Assembly (NCBI GenBank): GCA_003255025.1 | Contig: QANY01006259.1 | Coordinates: 1,989,023-2,053,022, forward strand | Source: Datisca glomerata | Taxonomy: Eukaryota > Streptophyta > Magnoliopsida > Cucurbitales > Datiscaceae | DNA: 64,000 nucleotides | Direction: 5' to 3' | Shown here: positions 1-12,106 of the stretch, piece by piece | Position numbering within the stretch: the stretch's first letter is position 1 | Layout of the letters: each line of letters begins with the position of its first letter | Position numbers and translations under genes: made by a program | The notes under the pieces: generated by a model | Seen by the model: only the letters and a program-made list of their open reading frames with translations | The model's database searches: none | Told to the model about the DNA's origin: nothing

Positions 1-530
1 CCCCCCCCCCCCCAACATTTCAATTATGGTAACTACAGAAATTTATCAGCCCCCTTTCCATTAAACATAGATAAAACGATAACAACAAAGAAGAAAAAAC
101 ATTAGTCAGAGATAATGCAATTCTCGGTCAGTTACCCCCCCCCCTTCCGCCTCCCACATTCAATCATGATAACTACAAAAATTTATCATCCCCCTTCCAC
201 TAAACATATTTAAAACAATAACAACAAAGAAGAAACATCATTAATTAGATATGATGCAATCCTTGGTCAGTATGAACACCATATACCCCCCCAGACACAC
301 ATTTCAATCATGGTAACTATAAAAATTTATCAACCATCAACCACTAAACATAGTTAAAACAATTACAACAAAGAAGAAAAACATTAATTAAAGATGATGC
401 AATGCTTCGCTAGTTTTAACACCATATACCCCCCCCCCCCACCATTTCAATCATGGAAAGTACATAAATTTATCAGCCCTCTTCCACTAAATATAGTAAA
501 AACAATAACAATAACGAAGAAAAAGAAACA
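1..530. repeat. 143-bp tandem repeat with C-homopolymer runs
   Basis: Four imperfect copies of a unit of about 143 bp are visible. The landmark ATTTCAATCATGG-like motif recurs near 17, 157, 301 and 444. Each unit starts with a run of 7 to 13 C, then a conserved block ending in a TGATGCAAT-like motif. The C-runs differ in length between copies. The array is probably cut by the window start. No coding potential is seen. Confidence 0.85.
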
Positions 531-629
531 AAATTGAACAAATGTCAAGTTTTGCATAATCAAAATAACGATGTACTTAAGATACTTTATTTACAAATGA
601 TAAACAATGATATTCCAATAATGACAAAG

Positions 630-1001
630 AACTGGCATAAAAATCCATCTAGCCACGTGTATAAAGGAGGATTAATAAAAAAAAGCGCAAGGATTGTCAC
701 TGTGGTAAAATGGGAAAAAGTTAAATCACGGTCGTTGATTTGATCTAACTATTGGAGCTGATTTGGTAGTTAAAGCTAATGAAAAAAATCCTAGGAGAAT
801 ATTTGGGTGACCACAGGAATATGATGATAATTACTTCTTAGAGGGATTTGATTAGATTCTCTAAATCAAAGGAAGGTCTATAAATAGAGACTGATTGTAA
901 ACATAATTCATTCAATACAAACCAAGCAAAAATCGTTCATATAATCATCATTGTCATTCTCTTTTCTCTTTATTTTTTATTGTGAGGAAAAATCATTTAG
1001 A
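630..1001 (+). repeat. LTR of a Tat-type gypsy element (copy A)
   Basis: This segment matches, in reverse complement, the segment 28380-28758, including a CCACGTGTATAAAGGAGG core, a TATAAATAG promoter box near 884-895 and a GTGAGGAA motif near the 3' end. It lies directly upstream of the gag of copy A. The 5' edge is uncertain because the match fades before 630. The 3' edge at 1001 is set by where the two copies stop matching. It is probably the 5' LTR of a truncated element. Confidence 0.65.
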
Positions 1002-1063
1002 TTTTGTTGCTCTCATTGAGAGTGAAGAGAAAGTCTCAAGAGAAACCCTTCTAAAAACCCAAG

Positions 1064-2962
1064 AATGTCTAGAACCAGATCGAACGCTTCCCTCAATGAG
1101 GAAAACAGAACTGGGAACAGTGGGGATCACATCGATCAACCCATTCCACCAGTCGAGATGCTCTAGATGATCCTGACTAGAATGTTGGAGATGGAGCAAC
1201 AAAATGCTGAAATGTTACGCAATGCGTGAAAAATGGTGCAAGATCATATCAATACGTTATAACGGCAATTGGCATAAACACGTGCAGAGATTAGCCAACA
1301 AACTAATAATGAAGAATGGGAAAATAGTTCAGAAAAGGTGGACAAGATGCTAGACGGGGAGATAACGAGAACAACTGGACATGCAGTATGAAGATGAGGA
1401 AATCCCATCCCAACTCCATACAAAAGAGACAACGGGAGAAGCTCATCTGTAAAGTCATAACAGAAGAAACGGTGGAGGAGGTGCTAGAGAGAGAAATCAG
1501 AGAAGTACGGGAAAGGCCGATCTCGAATCTCTCACCTGAACTCCGCTGAGTTCGGAGATCCTGGTGGCCCTAATACCAAAAACATTTGTGGCACCTAAAT
1601 TCAAATGTTATGAAGGGAAGTTTGATCTGGTGGACCCTCTCAGACGATTCAAACAAGTGATGACGCTGCATCAGCATGAGGATGAACTAACGTGTAGAAT
1701 GTTTCCCACCAGTCTAGACAAGACTACTTTGAAATGTTACCATTCTCTTCCCGCACACTCAATTACTAACTTTACTATCACATCTTCTGTCTCCTTAGAA
1801 TGATACTCTACCTATCTTGCAGTAATGGAGGACACATAGTACTTTCTGACTATCTCTACCAAAAAGGGAGAATCCCTACGAGAATATACTCATAGATTTA
1901 AGGAAGAGATGACCAAGGTGGAAAACTACGATGAACGAGTAGCCAGGTTGGATTTTAGATGAGGGTTGGATACAAACTCACGCCTCTTTAAAGATTTATC
2001 AAAGGTGAAACCGTTAACTATGGCTGAGACATTCCAACAGACTCAGACCTACATCACATTTGAAGAAGAAAAGAAAAACTTATTGAAGCTAGCAGAATAA
2101 AGGAATGAGGAGTCATAAAAAGTAGAACATAGTTCTAGATCTGACATGAATAGGACATAGAGAATGAAAAAAGATAATGAGCAGTGCGAAAGCAAGCAGA
2201 ATATGATAGAAAGTCAAAGGAGACATGCTGACGAGGTCCATCCCAGAGATAAAGTCTATACACCTCTAACGATGTCAATAAAACATATTCTTAACATGAT
2301 CAAGGATAAACCTTAGTTGAAAAGGTTGGCCCCGCTCACTAAGGAACCACACTATAAAGACAAAGACAAGTATTGCTCTTATCATAGAAGCAACATACAT
2401 TATACGAAGGATTTCTATCAAATCAAAGATTACATTGAAGGGCTGGTTAAGGACAGTTATCTTAAGCAGTAATTGAATAAAGAAGAGCAGAAGCGGGAAA
2501 CGAAGAAGGAAGACTGTGATGGAGGGAAATGTGATAACGGGAAACAACGTCTCCAGATTATCAATACAATGATCGCATTGACTAAGCAAGAAGTAACTTC
2601 TAAGAAAGATAGGAAGGAATACTGTAAGAAGCCCGTGTTGAAGGTGCATTGGGAGAAAGAAGCTCTTCGAGTGACAAAGGGAATCTTCCATCGATATTCG
2701 TGACTTAGATTTGGAAAATGACGAACGTCATATTGGCGCCATGGTTATTTCGATACAGGTTGACAACTATTTATTGAGGAAAGTATTATTTGACGATGGG
2801 AACGATTTTAATATTTTTTACCATTCCACACTTGAAAAATGTCTATGGGAGATCAGGAGTTGCAGGGACCCTCGCAACCACTAATAGGCTTCAACGAGGC
2901 TGTCAATTATTCTGAAGAAATTATTCTTCTTCCTGTGAATGCAGAACACTTCAATCATCTTA
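1064..2962 (+). pseudogene. Ty3/gypsy (Tat-type) gag-protease pseudogene, copy A
   Basis: This is a degenerate retrotransposon polyprotein. The first ATG is at 1064, shortly after the LTR. The retrotransposon-gag domain is readable around 1560-2100 (PKTFVAPKFKCYEGKFD, then FKQVMTLHQ and KCYHSLPAHS), and a zinc-finger remnant lies near 2365-2420 (YCSYHRSNIHYTKDFY), where the final Cys of the CxxH...H...C finger is Phe. The aspartic protease begins near 2735, with active-site remnant LFDDG. The reading frame is broken by many stops and shifts. It parallels the minus-strand copy at 30328-36490 (for example AFNHL/EPFNHL near its 3' end). The sequence ends abruptly at about 2962, where unrelated copia sequence in the opposite orientation begins, so RT, RNase H and integrase are missing. 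It is not functional. Confidence 0.8.
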
Positions 2963-4575
2963 CAACGAGGCTGTTTCATGTAGATTTCTTCCTCTAAATC
3001 TCCATTTAGAAAGATTGTTTTCACGTCTATTTAATGGACATCAAGATTTCACAAAGCTACGATTGTAAGTACCATCTTAATAGAGTTTATTCTCGACATC
3101 AGAGAATATGTATAAAAATAATCAAGACCTTCCTTCTATTTATAGTATTTAATTACACATATAGCCACGTATCTATCAATTGATCCATCGACTTTTATTT
3201 TTCGTTTGAAAATCCACTTAGAACCTAAAGGTTTACAACCATATGGAAGATCCATAAGTTATCAAGTATGATTTTATAAAATGGAATCAATTTCACTCTT
3301 AATGGCCTCTTTCCAAAAAGGACTTTCATTGGAGTTCACAGCTTCATTGAAAGTTCTTGGTTCACTTTCAATCATATAGGTTAGAAAATCAGGACCAAAA
3401 GACTTTTCAACTCTTGCTCTTTTACTCCCTCTAGGTTCTACCTCGACTTCTTCATCTTGTTCCTGATTATCTTCTTCATCAATAGTCTCAAGAAGTCTTT
3501 TCAAAAGCTTGGCTCTTCCTTAGATTTGTAAGAAAATACATGTTCAAAGAATGATGCATTCCTAGATTCCATTGTCATATTTTTATAAATCTTAGGATTG
3601 CTAGATTCGTACAGAAGGAACTGATATGCACCACTGTTATTTCCATAACCAATTAAAATACCATTGACATTTTTTTGTCCTATCTTCACATTTCTTGGTG
3701 TAGGTACCATCACTTTAGCAAGACATCTTCACATTCGTAAATATTTGTATAAAGGTTTTCTACCTTTTCATAACTCATATGGGGTCTTATCCTCTTCCAA
3801 GTACATACACGACATTTTTCAGAGTCAATTCATTCCCAGAAGTCATCTTCAAAACCAATTTACCTTGACCTTTGGTCTCAGAGGTGGTAAAGTTCGCCAT
3901 GAACAACTTCTCTCCATGCTCTATAGATTCGAAGGTAGAGAACATTCCACAATCAGAACACACATGGCAGGTAGCTCCAGTGTCAATCCACCATTCCTTT
4001 GGATTTGATCTAATCATATTGACCTTAGAGACCACTGCTGAGAGGTTAATGTCAGAAATGTCTCGAGTAATGTTCTCAATCACAATAGCCTCATTGTTTC
4101 TTATAGGCAATCTACATTCAGAAGATTTATGACCTAACTTGTCATACTTATAGCACTTGCCTTGGAACTTTGGTTTCTTATAAACCTGTCATTTAGGTCC
4201 CAACTTGTTTGGACTCTTCCATTTATCGTTCGTCTTCTTGGCTTTGGAACCTTGATCATGCCCCATAATGTTAGCCTTTGCCGCAGCAATAGGGTTTGAC
4301 CCTCTTCTTTCGGATAACCTATTATCTTCTTCAATTCGAAGTCGAATAATAAGATCCTCCATGCTAATTTCTTTTCATTTGTGCGTGAGATAATTTTTGA
4401 AATCCTTACACGCATGAGGTAATTTCTCCAGAAAGTGGCCCACGATAAATTTCTTGACACCCGCATCATCAGTCTTGTACTTTCATACAAGAGATTCTCA
4501 TAGCTCATTTGCAATTTTCTTATCAGAATAAACATTATACAAGAAATCAACAGGATGATTCATAAATCACATTTT
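2963..4575 (-). pseudogene. Ty1/copia gag-pol fragment with internal deletions
   Basis: Read on the minus strand: gag (UBN2-type; KKFIVG, then KDFKNYLTHK and EDLIIRLRIEEDNRLS), a zinc knuckle near 4100-4150 (CYKYDKLGHKSSEC, second Cys replaced by Tyr), protease (WWIDTGATCH near 3975-4005), then directly the post-integrase region (NVKIGQKNVNGILIGY, 3501-3713), the acidic linker before RT (3274-3504) and the start of RT (near 2980-3240). The integrase catalytic core and GAG-preintegrase domain are missing: the protease segment joins the KTPYEL-like region at about 3787. A second deletion removes about 35-40 residues of gag near 4425. The RT stops at about 2970. It is a multiply deleted, inactive fragment of an otherwise ordinary copia element. 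No LTR was identified. Confidence 0.8.
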
Positions 4576-5224
4576 GAGCCTTTATTTACAAAGAATATTT
4601 CATATTCTAGTGACTTTTGGGCTTTTTGGGAGAAGGAAAAATAAATTTGGAGTAAAAGACAACTCATACAGGGGTGACTTATATAGAGAGAGCCTTTATG
4701 CTTATCAAGTTATTAACTTTGATCCAAACATTTTTATAATCTCCATTTTCAATGTGGGATTTCAATAATTCTAATTTATTTTTCATACTCATTTAGCTTA
4801 TATTGAGTGACAGGTCTCATTCATCCCAAAGTCAATTTTGACAAATTAATAGTTGATTTTGATGTATTTGTCGAGAAGAACTCAAATCTTCAATAACCTT
4901 ACATTTCTACGTAGTGAGTCCCACATAAAAATTTACCCAAAATTGATCCGTAGAAATAGTGTAAAAACACCAATTTCCAACATGTTCAAACTTGGAGAGT
5001 TTCAGAAATCGTTAGAAAAATTATATGAGTGGAAGAGACAGAGTGGAAGAGATTTTGGAGATAATGAAGCTCCAAAGAGGAGAAAGAGGGAATCACACGA
5101 GAGAGAGAGAGAGAGAGGTGAAGAAGAGAAGGAGGAGGAGATTTTGGGTGTGGGAAGAGATTTTGGTACTAGTGATTTATGAAATAATATATTTATTATA
5201 TATAATTATCACAAATGATATAAA
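4576..5224. other. Gene-free spacer with purine-rich tract
   Basis: No convincing coding or RNA gene is seen. It may include the 5' leader of the neighbouring copia fragment. A GA-rich simple-sequence tract lies at 5025-5170, with (GA)n at about 5097-5118. Open frames here are by-products of the purine bias. Confidence 0.6.
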
Positions 5225-6790
5225 AAAGTATAACAAAAATATACTACGGTATAATAATAGTATATTAAATATACTATATTATATTAAAATCTACCTTAAT
5301 ATACATATACATAAATTTTTTACAGTTTTATAACAATATTTACAGTTAAAATAAGGACATTCTTGCAAATATAACTTTTTTTGTCATTCTCTTACTTATG
5401 TTTCAAAAATGGACTACTTGCCTACTTTAATTTTGGGAAATTTACATAACTAGACAAGTTTAGCAGTGGTGTTTTAAGAAATGTCAGGGTATCTAAAGTT
5501 TTAGGTAAATAGTAAGTTGCCATAAATGCTTATAATTATAGACTAAAATGTCCTTAATCTATTTAAGGGGTGTGTGAAATTTTTTTTGGTAAATATATAA
5601 TATATCATTGATTAACTAATCATCTGATTGCTTAATTAATAATTATAGGAAGTCAATTAATATTAGATATCAATAAAACTTTTGAATTTTAAAAATATTT
5701 AGAAACTGCCCAAAATTCATGAAATATTTGAAAAAAATCAAAACCGCCTGATATCAAACATTTATTCAAAAAAAATTATCATAAAAATGGAATGATTACT
5801 CATAAAAGAATCTTCCCAAATCTTCTAGAAAAACAACAACTATCAAACAACCTAAACATAAATGTCAATAACTATTTAACCATATATGTAATTAATTCAG
5901 ACAATTATCTAATTAACGATATTCCTATAGAGTCAACCAATTTAAATATTCACTTCTTAATTCAAAATTTTTTGGGTTTATATAAAATATATCATTGATT
6001 AACTACTCATCCCATTGTTTAAATATAAGAAGATAATTTTTGGATAGATATCAAATATATCATTGATTGAATAATAATTTGACTCCCTATATTTAAACAA
6101 TAGTATGAGTAGTCAATCAAATATATATTTTATATCTTTTTTGAATGATATAATCAATGACTAACTAATTGACTCATCTCATTGCTTAAGTATAGGTAAT
6201 CAAATAATGTTAAACGTCTATATTTAAGATATAAGATATTCTATTAACAGCATTAGCTAAAATTTAGGAAATAATTAAAATACTTGAATAAATAATGATA
6301 AAACTAATATGTAAAAACATGAATTTGATTAAAAAGTCTGTAAAAAATAGGCAATATTGTCTCTTCAAATTTATTATCAATAAATGATTGATGACGTAAT
6401 AACTAATTTTCTGTCTATTCCTGTTAAAGTTAAAAAACCTGCTGTGAGGTTTAAAAATTCTCTATTTAGTGCAATTACTTTTTAATTTTAATAAAGATTT
6501 AGTTTAAAGATTTTTCATAAGTTGCCTCCTAAGGCAATCAAAAGTTGTATTGAAGATTGGATAACTTAATAAAACTATATACAAATATAAAATATTCAAA
6601 ATGCTCATTTAAGGAAGTAGTCCATTTATGAAACATTAGTAAGAGAATGACTCAAAAAAAATTGTATTTGTAAACATGACAGTTTTTTAAAACTGTAAAT
6701 TTTTTATGTAGAGATATACTATGGTATTTTAATATACTATAGTATATGAAAATATACTAGTATGTTTTAATACACTATCGTATATTTTAG
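5225..6790. mobile_element. Possible fold-back element with ~200-bp inverted arms
   Basis: The left arm (about 5225-5432) and right arm (about 6608-6790) are imperfect inverted repeats. Shared blocks include TCATTCTCTTACT, ATGGACTACTT and TTTACAGTTTTA, plus runs of TATACTA-type repeats near the outer ends. A smaller inverted repeat (about 5984-6022 against 6093-6135) lies inside. No transposase is visible, and no target-site duplication could be set because the outer ends are diverged and AT-rich. It could be a non-autonomous MULE or other fold-back DNA element, or a local inverted duplication. Confidence 0.4.
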
Positions 6791-7559
6791 AGAGAGATTT
6801 TTGAATCACCTTGCTCTTCTTCCATCGATCTGACCCAGAACCTTTGTCTATGTCCCTCAATCAATAACTGGGGCAAGTCAAGGAATGTCTTATTTCTTTC
6901 AAGCAAGATGAGTTAGCACCTTTCTCTGAATTTCAGGGAGAGGTTTCTGAATCGAAATCCCTAATTGCAGAAAATGAGTACAGTTAAGAAAATGAGTAGG
7001 GTGAATTGCAACCATTAAACGTAACATCTAATTTCTGAATCACAATCCCCAAACGCAATTAGATTTTTCGATTCAGAAATCTCTCTCTCGAGTGGATTCT
7101 ACAATTAAGGGTTTTACAATTAGGGGTTCGACGATTCCCTTTGCTCACTCGATCCATAAGAAGGAGGGTGATAGAGAAAGGTAGAGAACGCAAGAGAGAT
7201 GGCGAAAGAGGGAAGGAGGGTGATAGACAGAAATGGATAGAGCACCAGAAAGACAGAGAAAGAGGCAGAGAAGAGAAATTTTCTTAAATTAGACTATATT
7301 TGCAAACCTATATTTTGGACAAATCCTAAAACCATTAAAAAAATTACTCATTCACTATAATTTCTGAATCGTCTACAACGAACTTAGAATGGATCCATGG
7401 CCTACCATGGACCAAAAACGCACTCCACTCCCTAATCTGTTACAACCTCCACCCATTCCATGTTTTATATGTAAATTTACCCCCAAAGCTTAACGTTGAA
7501 GCGGGAGTCGCCTCTTTTTTGGGTATAACAAATTGGAGCAAAGAAAGTTTTACAATCGA
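6791..7559. other. Gene-free spacer
   Basis: The spacer is of mixed composition, with a purine-rich stretch at about 7140-7280. No gene or RNA was recognised. It ends at the left target duplication of the hAT element. Confidence 0.6.
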
Positions 7560-7929
7560 CTAACGTGTAGGGATGACAATCAGTGAGTTCGGGTAGTGTG
7601 TGTATATATTACATACTCATATTAAATTCTTAATATCCATATCTATGTTAAATAAAATGGGTGGGTGCGAGTAATACCCATTAAGACATAGGTACCCAGG
7701 GGGTAACCAATGGGTACTTATATATTTTTTAATTTTATGTTTTGGAACTAAAAAAATATTATTTATTTTTTTATTCAACCAACAATTCTATTTTCCACAC
7801 TCACTTTTCTCTTTTCATTGAACTATGACCATAGAGATCAACGGTTCAGTTAAAATTACTCTCACTCTAAATTGACAGGCTGAACAATAATTTTCATCAT
7901 AAATAGCTTAAATTAGAAATTGAGTAAAC

Positions 7930-8519
7930 AAAATTGGTTAACAAACCTAATAAAATTGATGAATTTTAGTTTGGTTAATCGATTATAAAATTGATAATTC
8001 AGTTAGTTTAGTTGTATGATTATTCGATTATAATATTGACGATCTAATTTAGTTTCATTGTAAAATTAATGAACTATAGTTTGGTTATTCGATTATAAAA
8101 TTGATGTTGCAGTTTGATTTAATTGTAAAATTGATGAATTTCAGTTCTGTTTTATTCTAAAATATTTCAATGTTAAATTGATGAACGTTGGTTCGATTCG
8201 ACTATAATTGATGAATTTTGGATTTGGTTATTTAGTTGATGATTCAGTTTAGTTTGATGATAAATTAGTGAATTCTAATTTGGTTTGATTATAAAATTGA
8301 CAGTTCACTCATAAATTTTAGGAATTTTAGTTTGATTATTCGATTATAAAATTACGACACAATTTAGTTTGGTTATAAATAATTAACTCAATTTCTATTT
8401 GATTATAAAATTGATGAATGTTATTGTTTTTTATTGTAACATTGATAAATTATGGTTTGATTCAATTATAAAATTGATCATTTTTAGTTAGACTATTCAA
8501 TTCATGATTTAGTTTAGTT
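7930..8519. repeat. AT-rich minisatellite inside the hAT element
   Basis: Degenerate repeats of a unit close to GATTATAAAATTGATGAATT followed by TTAGTTTGGTTATT recur at irregular spacing of roughly 40-60 bp. The same sequence resumes at 14936-14975 on the other side of the nested copia element, which confirms that the copia element inserted into this tract. Confidence 0.65.
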
Positions 8520-8723
8520 TGTTTGAATTGAAAGAAGACAGCTGCTATTCTCATTAAACAAAAGAAGAAGAATGAGTACATTATAAATACAACTACAAGT
8601 ACAGGCATGAGGAAGCTAACATACTAATAGAAAGTTAACTATAAGCTAACTATACTAACAGTAATTAACAGAAAACTATAAACCAACTGAGCTTTCAAGC
8701 TAAGCTAATCATTAATACTAGCA
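8520..8723 (-). repeat. 3' LTR of the nested copia element
   Basis: It aligns over its whole length to 14741-14935. On the plus strand it begins TGTTTGAATTG and ends ACTAGCA, so it has TG...CA ends on both strands. It is 204 bp against 195 bp for its partner; the difference comes from small indels, for example near 8600-8615. Confidence 0.9.
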
Positions 8724-8738
8724 TGCCCACTCAAGCTG
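8724..8738 (-). promoter_or_regulatory. Polypurine tract of the copia element
   Basis: On the minus strand the sequence AGCTTGAGTGGGCA lies directly before the 3' LTR. It resembles the usual copia tract of the type CTTGAGGGGG, with interruptions. It would prime plus-strand DNA synthesis. Confidence 0.6.
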
Positions 8739-10013
8739 AAAGTACATGGAATTACTTTAAGCTTGCAACGATGAGCTAAAAACTGAGCTTTAGGAAGAGG
8801 CTTGGTCATGATGTCTGCTACTTGATTCTCTGAAGGAAGATATTGAACCTACAACTGTTTATCATAAATTTTTTTTTAATAAAATGGACATCCAACTCAA
8901 CATGTTTGGTCCTATAATGAAAACAGGATTGACAACAAGCACTTCGGCTCTAATATTATCACACCATAGAGTTGGACAAGTGTTGACAGTAAAACCAAGT
9001 TTAGAAAATAATGATTTTAACCAAATTAGTTCAGTAGCAGCTTGGGAAAAGTGTCTTATACTAAGATTTTGTGCTTGATCTAGCAACAATTTGTTGCTTC
9101 TTAGAACTCCATACAATAAGGTTTTTTTTATCAAGGTAAATGCATTGAGGTAGAGTGCCTGTCATATAAATTGCTAGCCCAGTCACCGTCTGTAAAACCT
9201 TCTAAAGATAAGGAACAAACTGGAGTAAAATACAAGACATAATCAGTTGTCTTTCAAGTATCGCAGGATTCTTTTAGATGTTGTACAATGCTCATTTGTG
9301 GGGTTTCGCAGGCATTGCGATGGCTTGTTCTAAGAAAAGGATATATTAGGTCTAGTCATGGTGATGTATTTTAATGAACCCATGGTACTTCTAATCAGAG
9401 AATGGTCTTTAAAGGGGATGCAAGAATAGGAAGACAACTTGGTTGAAAGACACATAGGAGTATTGCAACTCTTTAATTTTGTCATGTTTGTCTTCTTAAG
9501 GAGATTTAAGGTGTATTCGGCCTGAGTAATACATAATCCTGAAGCATCTCGATGTGCTTTAAAACAAAGAAAATAACTTACAGAACGAAGCTTCTTTAGT
9601 GCAAATTTCCTATCCATGTCTGAAATAACTCTTTGAATTGACTTAGAATTATTTCTTGTTACTAGTATATCATCAACATATACTAGTACCAAAATAATAG
9701 AGGAAGAATCCTTAACAAAAGAATAGAGATCTATTAGATTTGGAGTTGTTAAAACCCCATTGTATTAGAGCTTCCCAAAGCTTCTCAAACCAAGCCATAG
9801 GGGCCTGTTTGAGACCATGTAAAGCTTTTCTAAGTCTGCAAACATATTCAGGGTGAGTTGTACTGATGAAACCTACAGGTTGTGACATGTGAACAAATTC
9901 TTGTAACTCTCCATTTAGAAAGATAAAATTACTCTGATGGTTGATGGTTTGACCACAATATTGAAGGTGTCACTAAGATCAAAATCATATTGTTGCTGGA
10001 AACCCTTTACAAC

Positions 10014-10554
10014 TGTTGGGGGTTATCCCTCAAAGCACGTGTATTGACATTTTCTAATAAAATTTAAAGAGGATTACATTTTTTCTTATAATTGTTATTT
10101 TAAAATATTGTTGAAAAAATTATATAAATATCTGAAATTTCCATATTTACGAATGAGAGTATGATCTTATATTAGTACGAGAAGATTAAGATCATAAATA
10201 ATGAATAAAATTGTCAACAACATATTAAAGTACGAAATCTTTAATGAATGGTTGCTAATATAGTTCACTAAGTATTATGAATGCATGTGATCTAGACCTG
10301 AATCATTGATGTGGATAGACATCTTAGTGAATGTACTTTATATAATAAGATTATTTATGACATGACCGTTGTGAATTAATATCTTTATTAACGTGCCAAT
10401 TATCATAAAGATTCAATACACATCAATTCAATAAAAGTTTTTGGTTATCGTGGTGTTCCACTAATTTTGTTTTATTAAAAGATTCGATTTTTATTAAAAG
10501 TTTAATTTTTTGAAAGGTCACGCTTCCGCCGCGCACACGCCGCGATGACCAGCA
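10014..10554 (+). mobile_element. Solo LTR inserted in the copia RT
   Basis: The 541-bp sequence starts TGTTGGGGGTTAT and ends GACCAGCA. It is flanked by the exact 5-bp duplication ACAAC (10009-10013 and 10555-10559). It is homologous to 28759 onward (+) and to 37727-39640 (-), so it belongs to an LTR family present three times here. There is no internal domain or second LTR, consistent with LTR-LTR recombination, although at 541 bp it is shorter than the other copies and must be internally deleted or a short subfamily. Its GC-rich end (CCGCCGCGCACACGCCGCG) contrasts with the AT-rich body. Confidence 0.88.
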
Positions 10555-11172
10555 ACAACAAGTCTAGCATTATGCTTTAAAACTGAACCATCAGAATAGT
10601 ATTAATCTTGAAAATCCATTTATTTTGCACAATATTCATAGGAACAAGTTCTCAGGTACTATTTTTCAGGAGAGCTTCATACTCATCTCTCATAGATACA
10701 AACCATTTTGGATCAGCTAATTATTTCTTAACAGAAGTAGGTTCAGATTCAGTATTGCATAAATTGGAGAAAAAGGATTTTGGTTTAAAAATTCCATGTT
10801 TTGACCATGTGACCATAGGGTGAATAGACTGTTTTGAAGTTATAGGAGCAGGAGAGGGTGGAGAAGGTGTTGATTGAATGGTGTTTTTATGTAAGACATT
10901 ATTTTAAGGAGGGTCAGTGATGTTTGATTCTGAGCTGCAAAGATGGGACATTTGTTAGTGGTGCAATGTATGTGTGTTCAGGAGAATTAAGTAAACTGTT
11001 TCTAGAATTATGAATAAGAGAAATAGAAGAAGATGGACTTACCGGTTGTAATAATGGTGAAGAAGACCTTGAAGATGAATTTGTATCATTTGTAGCCTTT
11101 GACTAATGAGATTTCCATAAGAGATTTGGAAACACAGTAGGTGACAGAATTAAAGAGCTTGAACTACTATTA

Positions 11173-12106
11173 GGAGTCATTTGGTTCGCACAATCTAGAA
11201 TAACCATCACAATTTACTTGCTTGCAATTCACTTGCATGCAGTTTAATTGCTTGCGAAATAGGATTGTCATGTTTGGTTATACATGATAATCTTTGATAT
11301 GATGAGTGATAATTAATGATTGTTATGTTAGGTATAAGTTAACTTTTATTGTAAATTTGTGTAAATATCATGAAGTTACTTAACTGCCATTTTAGTTAAA
11401 TATTATCTAAAAAATATTTTAACGTGCAATATTAACATTAATTTTAATTAATATTTAAATAAATTAATAATGCTAGATTAATTTTAAAAAATATTTTAAA
11501 TGAAATTAATAAAATAAAAAATATTTTCACGTAAAATTTTAACATTAATTTTAACTATTTTTATTAATATTTAAATAAATTAATATTGCTAGACTAAACT
11601 TTAATAAATTTAATTTAATTAATATTTTAATTAAAAAAAATTAATTAATTTTATTTAATATTTAAATAAATTAATAATGTTAGACTAAGTTCTAAATAAA
11701 TAATTATAATTAAATTAATAAACCAAGAGATATAATAAAAAGTATTTTCACATGAAATTTTAACATTAATTTTAATTATTTTTATTAATATTTAAATAAA
11801 TTAATAATGTTAAACTAAATATTAATAAAGTTAATTTTAATTAAATTAATAAAATGAGAGATAAAGTGTGAGAAATAATATTTCAATGAGGGTATGAAAG
11901 TGGTTTTGTTTGATATTAGAATTGTAATGACATTATAAATTGTGATTGTTTCTATTTTATTCTATAATTCAATTGCCTCAAATGATTGAAAATTAGGATT
12001 GCATGTAAATTAAGATTGCAGTCTTATTTAATAATTACTCTAAACAAATATTGTAATTCAATTACAAAAGGGTTATAAAGGAGGATAGCGCGAAACAAAC
12101 GGGGCC
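11173..12106. mobile_element. PIF/Harbinger-type MITE in the copia linker
   Basis: The left end GGAGTCATTTGGTTCGC and the right end (reverse complement GGCCCCGTTTGTTTCGCG) form an imperfect inverted repeat. The flanks are the 3-bp duplication TTA (11170-11172 and 12107-12109). TWA duplications with GGGCC-like termini are typical of PIF/Harbinger and Tourist MITEs. The 934-bp interior is extremely AT-rich and contains about four direct copies of a block with TTTTAACATTAATTTTAA and ATTTAAATAAATTAATAATG (near 11425, 11535, 11655 and 11755). No transposase is present. Confidence 0.85.

Noticed and set aside
1..530. CRISPR-like array
   Set aside because: The repeats are long, imperfect and lack unique spacers; the window is clearly from a plant nuclear genome.
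4853..5333. Overlapping charged frames over the GA tract
   Set aside because: The Glu/Arg-rich peptides are translations of simple (GA)n sequence.
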